Below the pieces are notes generated by a model. That model was given only the letters and a program-made list of their open reading frames with translations. It had not been told where the DNA came from and made no database searches. A DNA stretch of 64,000 nt, taken from the IMG/VR virus record IMGVR_UViG_3300037521_000114, positions 1-64,000 of that record; one strand, given 5' to 3'. The stretch is from a virus. The position numbers and the translations under genes were made by a program. This document shows, one piece after another, positions 42,601 through 49,893 of the stretch (positions are counted from its first letter, which is position 1; every line of letters starts with the position of its first letter).

Positions 42601-42927
42601 AAATTCTGGACGTTGAGGAATAGATCGTTGTCCACCTACAAGAGGTCCTTGAGTAGGAGCTTGTGGATCAACTCTTGGATCAAACTGAGGAGTATAGGTA
42701 GCAGGGTTACTTGGATCAAGAGGACTATTAAATCGTCGTTGTTGTTGTTGAGTAGGTACACCACCAGCGAGAGGTCCTAATGTAGGATCATCAGGTTGAG
42801 CTGTTCGATGAAACTCAGGAATATACTGGTCAGCAAGATTACCACCATCTTGAAATATATGTGCAGCGTGTTGTTCAATAGTATGACCCATAGCTGCTGC
42901 GTCTTGTGCAAATCGTGACTTTGGCAT
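39616..42927 (-). CDS. GG-motif virion protein with internal repeats, 1103 aa
   Basis: A long Gln/Gly/Pro-rich protein. Near the N-terminus and again near residue 540 it has AMGHTxEQHAAHxFQDGG (plus-strand 42841-42903 and 41281-41343), an internal duplication. The motif GG-x-L recurs about eight times: DGGNLADQ, HGGYLAGD, CGGKLVRH, DGGYLDLS, DGGELTSA, NGGKLPQY, NGGQLSQE, DGGQLLGY. Near the C-terminus is a hydrophobic patch (SVGGVISVIPPIGTIVGPIL) that could enter a membrane. No enzyme motif. It follows the muzzle-like gene after the only sizeable gap of the right block. Probably an internal head or tail-interior protein; function inferred from position. Confidence 0.62.
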   Translation of the reverse strand: MPKSRFAQDAAAMGHTIEQHAAHIFQDGGNLADQYIPEFHRTAQPDDPTLGPLAGGVPTQQQQRRFNSPLDPSNPATYTPQFDPRVDPQAPTQGPLVGGQRSIPQRPEFTPETTAIDATRVETNDILDFERISPAVKGSDFRSNKAYKDYDYFKDDSGNLMFKSSPDAEPKRVTSKVALKEYSSFMNERITDQIVEDVPTELQEVMKPVEVEKMVEGEMTPLGTAVTEAEQREATEAESRSNIGALRLPAAVRGYPRYMAHVAAVGHGIQDENSARPITEKFITRKEKMTYRDVIARNLLSGKGGSLDYRDYSDDELINQAVSSDAALQEIKGRGMKEILKNTELSLSQFTGNVQVYRNEKGEIVISDDYDFNPSQNKAGLKEGATVSEMRDIWNNSGYIQSQKGKEGGKWNRLHAFGEQVKTTIPLELNIGKGKRFLTEEQIATLPLLPPDGMHHKQNQNRAAQQQQEQLAQNLPQQKHGGYLAGDSTPLGRNPELPLPALGCGGKLVRHQDGGYLDLSAPEKKKFDAAAKAMGHTREQHAAHTFQDGGELTSAQMDSTFNANRNVPFVDRIYNPDPNLQIPIPGGSQSHLLGSYGNYVAPRVIMNQDSTMREVPQNQVGDQVIGAGNAIKMSSSERAKFFAKNYKNTEAWRGYQEGIEKKANGGKLPQYQWGGETFGKDQFARTLNTGQLAGRHEDLENLKYLDLPDPDWGALAMNIGGAALSAYGGAGGTFGGAIGEGASGFLSNINPSDISGIGSAMMGASSGSLAGANVVGGQYGGFDMAAMGGLGIGQYMQQQQGGMNLNQYLNSRRDDGQGAANAATDATLNQMGQSQLLQAQQLQGQRAGSGQPSGQPLGGIPGALQAQQGQSNNAFTSPIYAPQSGPRFENGGQLSQEQYDGFIGNLSQEQTEGSYPVYQDGGQLLGYLPELSFGSWLGDNAGKILKSVGGVISVIPPIGTIVGPILIGAGYATDAIVGAVRKNRAEDELVEAQGREEASAQKRETASALAAQFDPQENIDYGATFETYQFGGGLMDQGQGNAMNPMIVDYSNGQSHNGPQGGIPVDAKGNPVGTSKQSAVGLTEIGEVAWNGYIFSDNDDLTA
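41281..42903 (-). repeat. Duplicated AMGHT...FQDGG segment within the 1103-aa protein
   Basis: The segments at 42841-42903 and 41281-41343 encode nearly the same residues (AMGHTxEQHAAHxFQDGG), separated by about 530 residues. They point to an ancient duplication of a larger unit or to a conserved short binding/processing module, since the residues around them have diverged. Confidence 0.6.
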
Positions 42928-43017
42928 AATATTTTTTATTAGGTCCTAAGTACCAATAATGTAAAAATACTCCATAATCTAATACGCAACAATCAATCAA
43001 TCAAAAACTTTCTAATG
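42928..43017 (-). promoter_or_regulatory. Gap before the 1103-aa gene, possible promoter
   Basis: This 90-base A/T-rich gap separates the muzzle-like gene from the cargo genes; almost all other right-block genes touch or overlap. On the - strand it contains TTGACA, and a GATT tetranucleotide run (GATTGATTGATTG). No exact TAnnTTTG box is present. A promoter for the cargo/polymerase unit would make sense here, but the sequence does not prove it. Confidence 0.3.
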
Positions 43018-46000
43018 TCAACTATTAGATATTGTAACGGAAGTTTGCATATCATGTATTACAAGTCGCTTGTCTGCATTGTCATTTAAGTAAGCGAACT
43101 TGGCGAATATATGAGTGTCACGCATACGTGAATAACGATTATCGAGAACTGGTCCTTGTACACCTTGATGAGACTCATACAGTGCTCTTGGAATAGTATA
43201 TCGCCATGTACGCATCCTACGCTTGATGTTCTGTCCAGATATGAGTTCAATCTCTCCTGTGTGCTGATAATCATTCCACATGGTAATGTGATCGAAAGTA
43301 TCACGAGTATCTACATTATCGACAAACGATTCTGTTAACCACTCAAAATTATTGAAGATGCCGATCTCAGTTACCGAAGGGTTAATAAGAAATGTTATGG
43401 AAATCTCTCTGTAATTTCCATAGATCATACCTCTTGCTCCTGCAAAATCATTATGCCTGTGAAACTGATGAAATGAACCACTGGTTCCGAGAACTTTCTC
43501 AAGATAGTTGATTACATAAAATGGTTGATTGTCTGTAAAGGTGACAAACGATTGAGTCATTTCATTGTATACGAGTCCAAAATGCTCAGTGTTATCCACG
43601 ATATAAACTTCCCTGTATTCAGGATCATAGTATAAGTGCATAGCTCCATCAATAGTAATGGTCATGTCCTTAGCTTCCACGATATTCTCTCTAAACCAAG
43701 CACTCATACCTCTCATCATGGAAATCTCTTCCGGACCTTTGGTGTGTTGGAACATGGACTGATTGATCACATCAACCCAATAGAGAGCGTTAGGTGTCTG
43801 AAGTAAATGTCTCCAATGGGAACATCCCATGTTAGTCTTACCGTAGTCATATCGGTCTAAGATACCAGTTGAACCAAGAACTATTTGAGCACCTGTATCT
43901 GTTGATGAAACCAATGCTCTCTCGTTTACACTCAGTAAACCAAATGCTTTCGGTTGAAAGAATAAAAGTTGATTACCCATTGTTTCCAATACAGTCAAGG
44001 GACCAAATTGAGGATCAACTTCTATAAAGGAATCTGTACGGAACCTGAGCCAACTGTCAGAAGCCTCACCATTGATCTTCTTGTCGGAGGCATACACTCG
44101 TGTATCAATATCTGAGAGTGGTCTCCAATCAAAGGGTCTTGGAATGAATATGATAGTATCATTCTCTTTCGAGTAAACAGTATTATATCTGTAAAGGTCT
44201 TCGAATTGGAAGAGTATATTAGTATAAAGACCTTCTGATATTTCTCCGTCAGCCCATATCCCTGCTTCATCATGCAGGAAGATTGCTTCGTATTGACCAC
44301 TCTGTTCAGTGTAAGGCTCGTCAACTCTTAGACCAGCATTTATACTTGATTCACATGGAAATGAAATAACATCCGGTAATACACCACTGGTTAATGCTTC
44401 TTCATTCTGACGAGCGTTCCACATATATTCGAACGCTACCAGATAAGTATCACCACCTCTGGCTTCAGCAACTACATCAAATATACCATTTTCATCATGA
44501 ACATCACTACAAGAAATATACTGACTTACACTTCTTGCATTGTAATCAGTTCCTCCATATTGAGTAGTAAATACATTACGCCTGTAATTTAGAATAGGGA
44601 TTCCAGTATTGTAATCGTCCTCTTTCTCGTAGTAAAACCCACTGGTAAATAGAAAACATATTCCCTTGTCAGTGAAATTGGTAAGATTATTTATAGAGTA
44701 ACTGTTACCTGAACCAAAATTCTTAGCAATATCTGACTGAAGAATCATTTGACCTTCAAGAACATCTGCGAAACTATCACTATGAAATTCATTTCCTGAC
44801 ACAGCACTTCCAGCAGGTGTTTGTTGAGCTGATAAACCAGAGGGATCATCGTACTTGTAGTACTTGAGGCGATCATCAGGAGTCGTATCCTGATACAGAC
44901 TTCCGAGTACTGTACCTATAACCTGAATAAAATCAGTTCCTTTTGTTGAAAGGTTTTTATTGAATGAAATCTCAGGAGAGTGAAACTGTACTGTAGAATT
45001 AGTACTATTTGCTGCTCCCCATTCCTGATGAAAGAAACTACCACTTGCACCAGTAACAGGCATACCTATACCTTGAGCAAGAATACTTCTATCATTACCA
45101 CTACGTTTAACTCTTACAATTTCAAAACTCTCTGCCCCATCAGGTATATTCTTGATAGTAAACTCAACATATAAAGGATATGCAAGTAATTCAGGTATGT
45201 CATTAGTAAACGCATAGTATGGAGAAGCAGGAGTTTGATCCGTACTCATGGAAGGCATCCGGATGTCAGCTATCCATTTAACAAAAGATGCACGTCCTTT
45301 CAAATCAAAGAATACAATCCCAAAGCGATAGGTTTCATCCCTTTGAAAACTCACTCTTTCACCAGCGTTCCATGTAGATTTATAACTATTAAAACGTCGT
45401 TGATCACCTACAAGTATTCCACCACCGTAATTATTATAATTACCACCATTGGTAATGTCAACACTCAATGCACTTGCATACGCCTCTCTGCGAATCCTGT
45501 ACTCTACGTTAGGACCCTCTCCACCAACAGTTTCACCATCAGATTGATACATGAATCGCCAAGTATGATCTCCATCATTATCGAGATCATTGAACTGGTT
45601 GATAGCATCGAACTCTTCATCAATAAGGTCCCATGTAGCAACAACAGGAACACCGGAAGCTGTTACATTTCCACTATCGTCTATCTCATAATAACTTACA
45701 AGATCACTATCGTAGATTCTTGCTACCTGCGAACCTTGAGTAGCAGCACCGTAAATAGCGTTATAGTTAAAAGTAAGTGAGTCGTCTTCCCATCCAGAAT
45801 ACCGATAGGCTCTTGCATCGTAGTCAACATCAAAATCTTCAACGATTACATTTCCTGCAAACAAAATGTTATCTTTTGTTTCGATAACCTCTGCGGAGAA
45901 CAAAGTAGTTTGCAGCAATCTAAGTTCATTAAGAGTATAACTTCCAAAGGATTCTCCGGTATCAATAAACTGATATGTTCCTGCACCGGGAATACTTTCT

Positions 46001-46908
46001 TCTTTAACAATACGAAGCTCAGGTTCAAGATTGAGTGCACTATAATGTATGGCTACAACACGAATCCTTGTGTAGTGGTCCGATTCAACTACAATTTCAT
46101 TGACAGTTGATTTGCCTGTATTTACATCAATTTCCGAACCCTTGTAGTCTCTATCAATAAATCCAAAATCACTACTCTCACTGAGGTTAATAAGATTACT
46201 TACAGGAGAAAATACAGTTTCACCACCGTTAAGAGTATAAAGCTGGTAAGCATACTGGACTCTTCCAGACTTGAGATTTCCCGAACCCATATCAATGAGT
46301 GTAGGTTTAGTAATTTCAACATCACCGAGAACTTCAAGTCGATCCGTAGGAATACTTGTAAGATCATTGGTGTCTTCATCATAAACTATATTTATATACC
46401 GAAGTCGATTATATCCATCTACCCAATAGACTTTCTGAACGTACTGATTCTCATATCTTCCAACACATTGAATAGGATATTCTGTAGAAAAACTGAGTGC
46501 GTTTCTGTATATCCAACTTCCTCCGTTTATTTCATAATCAGGAAGAGGACTCAGTACCATAGTTCCTGTAAGAGCTTCAAGGTCTGCGATAGGAACTTTA
46601 ATAATAAAATCATTGTTTGCAGCAGGATCAGGTGGACCTGAAACATTCTCTGTGATAAATAATATGATGTTGTCTCTGAGAATACAGTATCCTACAATCG
46701 TAACAGGAATACTTCCTCCGGTTCCATTGACGTTGGATATATCAAGACGTTCGATAGTTCCTGCCATGTCTTCAAGAGCACCACTACTCACACCGTCCTG
46801 AGTCAGGATACGAACATTATTCGCTCCATAGTAATGACGGTTGTCATACTTGTTCTTGGATGAATCCCTGTCCATCCCTGCTGAAAATTCATTACTAAGT
46901 ACTGCCAT
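43018..46908 (-). CDS. Muzzle / tail-nozzle-like protein of crAss type, 1296 aa
   Basis: A strand-rich protein. The start (NEFSAGMDRDSSKNKYDNRH, then YYGANNVR) and the internal segment ETYRFGIVFFDLKGRASFVK with WIADIRMP are typical of the large tail-muzzle/stabilisation proteins of crAss-like and related Bacteroidota podoviruses. That protein forms the distal nozzle of the short tail. No membrane segment or enzyme motif. Its start overlaps the stop of the connector-like gene upstream by one base. Alternative reading: a P22 gp10-like tail hub. The family resemblance is from memory and the structural role is therefore an inference. Confidence 0.7.
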   Translation of the reverse strand: MAVLSNEFSAGMDRDSSKNKYDNRHYYGANNVRILTQDGVSSGALEDMAGTIERLDISNVNGTGGSIPVTIVGYCILRDNIILFITENVSGPPDPAANNDFIIKVPIADLEALTGTMVLSPLPDYEINGGSWIYRNALSFSTEYPIQCVGRYENQYVQKVYWVDGYNRLRYINIVYDEDTNDLTSIPTDRLEVLGDVEITKPTLIDMGSGNLKSGRVQYAYQLYTLNGGETVFSPVSNLINLSESSDFGFIDRDYKGSEIDVNTGKSTVNEIVVESDHYTRIRVVAIHYSALNLEPELRIVKEESIPGAGTYQFIDTGESFGSYTLNELRLLQTTLFSAEVIETKDNILFAGNVIVEDFDVDYDARAYRYSGWEDDSLTFNYNAIYGAATQGSQVARIYDSDLVSYYEIDDSGNVTASGVPVVATWDLIDEEFDAINQFNDLDNDGDHTWRFMYQSDGETVGGEGPNVEYRIRREAYASALSVDITNGGNYNNYGGGILVGDQRRFNSYKSTWNAGERVSFQRDETYRFGIVFFDLKGRASFVKWIADIRMPSMSTDQTPASPYYAFTNDIPELLAYPLYVEFTIKNIPDGAESFEIVRVKRSGNDRSILAQGIGMPVTGASGSFFHQEWGAANSTNSTVQFHSPEISFNKNLSTKGTDFIQVIGTVLGSLYQDTTPDDRLKYYKYDDPSGLSAQQTPAGSAVSGNEFHSDSFADVLEGQMILQSDIAKNFGSGNSYSINNLTNFTDKGICFLFTSGFYYEKEDDYNTGIPILNYRRNVFTTQYGGTDYNARSVSQYISCSDVHDENGIFDVVAEARGGDTYLVAFEYMWNARQNEEALTSGVLPDVISFPCESSINAGLRVDEPYTEQSGQYEAIFLHDEAGIWADGEISEGLYTNILFQFEDLYRYNTVYSKENDTIIFIPRPFDWRPLSDIDTRVYASDKKINGEASDSWLRFRTDSFIEVDPQFGPLTVLETMGNQLLFFQPKAFGLLSVNERALVSSTDTGAQIVLGSTGILDRYDYGKTNMGCSHWRHLLQTPNALYWVDVINQSMFQHTKGPEEISMMRGMSAWFRENIVEAKDMTITIDGAMHLYYDPEYREVYIVDNTEHFGLVYNEMTQSFVTFTDNQPFYVINYLEKVLGTSGSFHQFHRHNDFAGARGMIYGNYREISITFLINPSVTEIGIFNNFEWLTESFVDNVDTRDTFDHITMWNDYQHTGEIELISGQNIKRRMRTWRYTIPRALYESHQGVQGPVLDNRYSRMRDTHIFAKFAYLNDNADKRLVIHDMQTSVTISNS

Positions 46909-47645
46909 TATCTACCGCTATTATTGTGTAAGATAAGTCTCTCGCTATCAGAAGAATAAATGAATGAAGAATCATGAAAGTCCGTGTGAGTTTTAAGTCT
47001 TAGGAACCTGTTCTTAATGCTCTCCATTTCATCAATAGAGGGAATTTGTGCCTTCGTACCAGCAGCACCGATATACCATCCTCGATCTTGCTCAAGTTTC
47101 TGGTACTTTTGTCCACTGAGATGATCTTGGAAATAAAGTCTAAATCCTATTCTCTCAGCAACGTATGCCTGTACAGCCATGACGAACTTAATGTCATCAG
47201 GAATCATAGGCATACCTAATGAGTTTGTAGGAAATGCTTTGTAATGCAATTCTACCTGTCCTTCTTTAAAGGATGTGAAGATGTAGTTATTATTAAGCGT
47301 GTACGAGTATTGAGATTCTCTTACAAATGTCTGGTCCATGTCTCTTAAAAAGGAACTTGACTTACAGATCATTGGCATCTTTGTATCGTAATCTCTTGCG
47401 AGATATACACTGAAAAGATCATTTGGAAGCTCTCCTCTGTAATTGGTGACTTCGATAGGGTTTGGCATAGTGTCACTTCCATCGGAAATCTTATCAACGA
47501 ATTGTTGAGGAGCACCGATAAGAGCCATCACATCCCATATCCATTCGATCACTTCATCGTATTTGACTTCCAAATCAAATCCGTAATCTCGATAGACACG
47601 CTCGATAATATAAGCTACATCAACATATTTGCCATTTAAGCTCAT
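46908..47645 (-). CDS. Tail ring / head-tail adaptor protein, 245 aa
   Basis: The N-terminus VAYIIERVYRDYGFDLEVKY with EVIEWIWDVMALIGAPQQF, a middle of strands (VTNYRGELPNDLFSVYLAR) and VELHYKAFPT resemble adaptor (P22 gp4-like) proteins that form a ring between portal and tail. A small helical domain containing DDIKFVMAVQAYVAERIGFR follows, again as in such adaptors. It lies directly before the muzzle-like gene, the order expected for ring proteins in crAss-like phages. The assignment is moderate. Confidence 0.6.
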   Translation of the reverse strand: MSLNGKYVDVAYIIERVYRDYGFDLEVKYDEVIEWIWDVMALIGAPQQFVDKISDGSDTMPNPIEVTNYRGELPNDLFSVYLARDYDTKMPMICKSSSFLRDMDQTFVRESQYSYTLNNNYIFTSFKEGQVELHYKAFPTNSLGMPMIPDDIKFVMAVQAYVAERIGFRLYFQDHLSGQKYQKLEQDRGWYIGAAGTKAQIPSIDEMESIKNRFLRLKTHTDFHDSSFIYSSDSERLILHNNSGR

Positions 47646-47657
47646 CGTTGACTGTTT

Positions 47658-47948
47658 TTACATTAGTGGTGTATCGACAAAGGCGAACATTTTCTGATCA
47701 TCCTCAGTCGGTTTAACTTCATCGAAAGGATTCTCAGTAGTGACGTATTCCTTGTGTTCGTCAATATACTCAGCATCCTCTTCATCAGCAGGTTTCCCGT
47801 ACTTGGTTTCGGTAACGATATAACCACCTTCGACCTTACGGACTTCCTTGCTGTGGCTTAAACCGTTCTTTTCCCAAGACTTACGAAAACTGACAGTTGT
47901 TTTACCGTCTTTTCCGGTTTCTTTGGTCATGTTAATTCTTTCGCTCAT
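47658..47948 (-). CDS. Small structural-region protein, 96 aa
   Basis: A charged soluble protein starting MSERINMTKETGKDGKTT, with strand-like segments (GGYIVTETKYGKP) and an acidic region. I chose ATG 47948, which overlaps the upstream HU-like gene by 17 bases; an alternative in-frame start 69 bases earlier would add 23 residues lying wholly inside that gene. No family was recognised; its place among ring-protein genes suggests a virion or assembly role. Confidence 0.58.
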   Translation of the reverse strand: MSERINMTKETGKDGKTTVSFRKSWEKNGLSHSKEVRKVEGGYIVTETKYGKPADEEDAEYIDEHKEYVTTENPFDEVKPTEDDQKMFAFVDTPLM

Positions 47949-48447
47949 AGCGTCTGACTTTAGGGTTCTGTTCGTAATAATCGACTTCATTGTCATCATT
48001 CTTAATAACCTCGGCAAGAAGTCGTTTGTTCGCTCTGGTCATTGTTAATGAGTATGCAGTATTGTTGATAGTTAAACAAGTTGACTTATCCCAAAACCAC
48101 TTCACATTGAATCCATTAAAGTGTTTATTCAAGTGGAATACAAGTTGTTTACGCTTCTTAGCTTCATCATCTCGTGCCCACAACTCCTTCGTTGATTTCC
48201 AATCAGGTCTTAAATATCGCTTATCAATGTCACCTTCAGGAGTCATTGCTACAACAACCTTCTGTTTTCTTATCCCTACATCACCCAACGAGGGCATGTG
48301 GAAGTCTTTTCCCTCTAACATGATACTTTGTATCACTTGATCAGCAAAGTTCTCCCATACACGCTTAAATTGTGTGTAAGGAACAGGTTTAGTAACACTA
48401 TGTTTATAGAACCTGTAAATATCTCTAAGCCCTTGCTTCTCCTGCAT
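47932..48447 (-). CDS. HU/IHF-like fold protein, 171 aa
   Basis: The pattern FADQVIQSIMLEGKDFHMPS followed by LGDVGIRKQKVVVA resembles the HU/IHF core (two helices, then a glycine turn and strands). The remainder (KSTKELWARDDEAKKRKQLV, then FNVKWFWDKS) is basic and could form the DNA-contacting arm. Cellular HU/IHF subunits have about 95 residues, so this is a long variant. Crass-like phages encode IHF-like proteins in this region. It may bind DNA near the portal or be a head-tail component. It overlaps the gene before it by 23 bases. Confidence 0.58.
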   Translation of the reverse strand: MQEKQGLRDIYRFYKHSVTKPVPYTQFKRVWENFADQVIQSIMLEGKDFHMPSLGDVGIRKQKVVVAMTPEGDIDKRYLRPDWKSTKELWARDDEAKKRKQLVFHLNKHFNGFNVKWFWDKSTCLTINNTAYSLTMTRANKRLLAEVIKNDDNEVDYYEQNPKVRRYERKN

Positions 48448-49138
48448 CTAATGTATCGGTTGAATCATTAACTACGTCACTCGGCACAGCAGACTGCGGA
48501 GCCATGCGACCTTTGACAATCATTTCTTCAAGCATATTTCTCATTGCCATGCTAATAGGATATCTTCCATTGTCAGAATAAAGACTATCTCCATTCTGAT
48601 CTTTGAACATCGCCACTTGAGTAGGGTTCTGGAATACTCCGATAGCATCAATGAATTGAATAGGTTTATGATAGATACTATTACTGATCAGGTAAATCTT
48701 GCTATCCAATATGAAAGCGTATATTTCATTTTTATTGAAACGTCCGTTCCCTGAATAGATAGCACGATCATAGCTGACAAGGTTGAACTTGTGAGACTTT
48801 CTCTCAGCAGGTCCAATCCTTGTAAACGTACCTTCATAGTTCCTGCGATCTACTGTCTCAGGAATTTCGAGGAGTGTTCTAAGCAGATATTTCTCAGACA
48901 GAATATCAGGATGTATCGACGAATCCACTTGTTCAGTTTCGAGTGCTCCGAGTGACTGAGTGAATACATCATCTATCACTCTAAGATTCTTATCGAACTT
49001 CTGCTTCAACAGCATAGCTCTGGTACTATGTATCAGAGACTTAATCTGATCCATCGAGATATTATCGTCATCACCAATCTTACCCCTGATAGACTCGAAG
49101 ATGCTGTATGCTATATCATTTAGTGTTACGTGGTACAT
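48425..49138 (-). CDS. Tail ring protein-like structural protein, 237 aa
   Basis: The start MYHVTLNDIAYSIFESIRGK and the following DDDNISMDQIKSLIHSTRAM are typical of a ring/connector family found in crAss-like phages, in which a helical N-terminal domain is followed by a strand domain (FTRIGPAERKSHKFNLVSYD, IYAFILDSKIYLISNS). The acidic C-terminal tail looks disordered. It lies two genes before the adaptor and muzzle-like genes. A role as a tail ring subunit is inferred. Confidence 0.58.
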   Translation of the reverse strand: MYHVTLNDIAYSIFESIRGKIGDDDNISMDQIKSLIHSTRAMLLKQKFDKNLRVIDDVFTQSLGALETEQVDSSIHPDILSEKYLLRTLLEIPETVDRRNYEGTFTRIGPAERKSHKFNLVSYDRAIYSGNGRFNKNEIYAFILDSKIYLISNSIYHKPIQFIDAIGVFQNPTQVAMFKDQNGDSLYSDNGRYPISMAMRNMLEEMIVKGRMAPQSAVPSDVVNDSTDTLDAGEARA

Positions 49139-49149
49139 CGTTTTATAAT

Positions 49150-49431
49150 TTAAAAATCAATCATAAATTCCGTATGACAGATATTATTTATCTGTTGAGC
49201 TACATCCCTTGCCTCTTCGGTAGTGAAGAAGTTCACGTTCTCATAATCATCAGAATCAAAGTAGTCAACTAAAATTCGGACAAGATACCTGAGAACTCTA
49301 AACTTCATCATTGGACAGTCAAGTTCATCTGTCCCTAACCGTTGAGCGTGAGCAAGACCACTTCCGTACTCTACATAGGCGTTCCTAATATTGTAGAGAT
49401 AACCGTTTATTTCATCTGCCGTTGCTGCCAT
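49150..49431 (-). CDS. Small helical structural-region protein, 93 aa
   Basis: An all-helical, acidic protein (ATADEINGYLYNIRNAYVEY, FRVLRYLVRILVDYFD, TTEEARDVAQQINNI). Two Cys. No family was recognised. It stands between the ring-protein gene and a second small gene, six bases from the latter, and is probably a connector or assembly factor. Confidence 0.58.
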   Translation of the reverse strand: MAATADEINGYLYNIRNAYVEYGSGLAHAQRLGTDELDCPMMKFRVLRYLVRILVDYFDSDDYENVNFFTTEEARDVAQQINNICHTEFMIDF

Positions 49432-49437
49432 TAGGTT

Positions 49438-49869
49438 TTAAGTGTTTAGGTCGTCCTTAACCTCTTCAGCTTCTTCAATTTTCAAAGGAGCTTTTTCAGT
49501 TGCAGGTTTTCCGTTTGAAATAATTCCGAGAGCTTTCCAGCTTCTCATTTCTTTTACTGATACTTTCAAACCTTTCAGCTTGTTAAGTGCGAACGCTGGA
49601 AATACAATATCTACCTCAACGTCCAAGAGTTTCCGCATTTCTTTTGAAAATGCTTCAGGGTCAGCAATCTGGAAACGCTCAGGATTGTCCTCGGAAGGTT
49701 TTCCGTTCTCCTTTACGTACTCATCACGCATCTTTTGAAACTTGGTAATAGCCTTCTCAACTTCGTCAAATGTCTCAGCTAAATCCCATGCGAGTTGTGC
49801 ATCGTCAAACTTAGTTTCGACAAGGGTTTTCAGTGCTTCTTCATTAGCCACTAATACTTCTAATTTCAT
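49438..49869 (-). CDS. Hypothetical structural-region protein, 143 aa
   Basis: An acidic protein with a helical N-terminal half (EALKTLVETKFDDAQLAWDL, then EVEKAITKFQKMRDEYVKEN) and an acidic disordered C-terminus. The middle KGLKVSVKEMRSWKALGI is more basic. Function not recognised. It lies directly after the fibre gene in transcription order. Confidence 0.58.
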   Translation of the reverse strand: MKLEVLVANEEALKTLVETKFDDAQLAWDLAETFDEVEKAITKFQKMRDEYVKENGKPSEDNPERFQIADPEAFSKEMRKLLDVEVDIVFPAFALNKLKGLKVSVKEMRSWKALGIISNGKPATEKAPLKIEEAEEVKDDLNT

Positions 49870-49893
49870 AATACTTTTTGTTTTTTGTTAATA

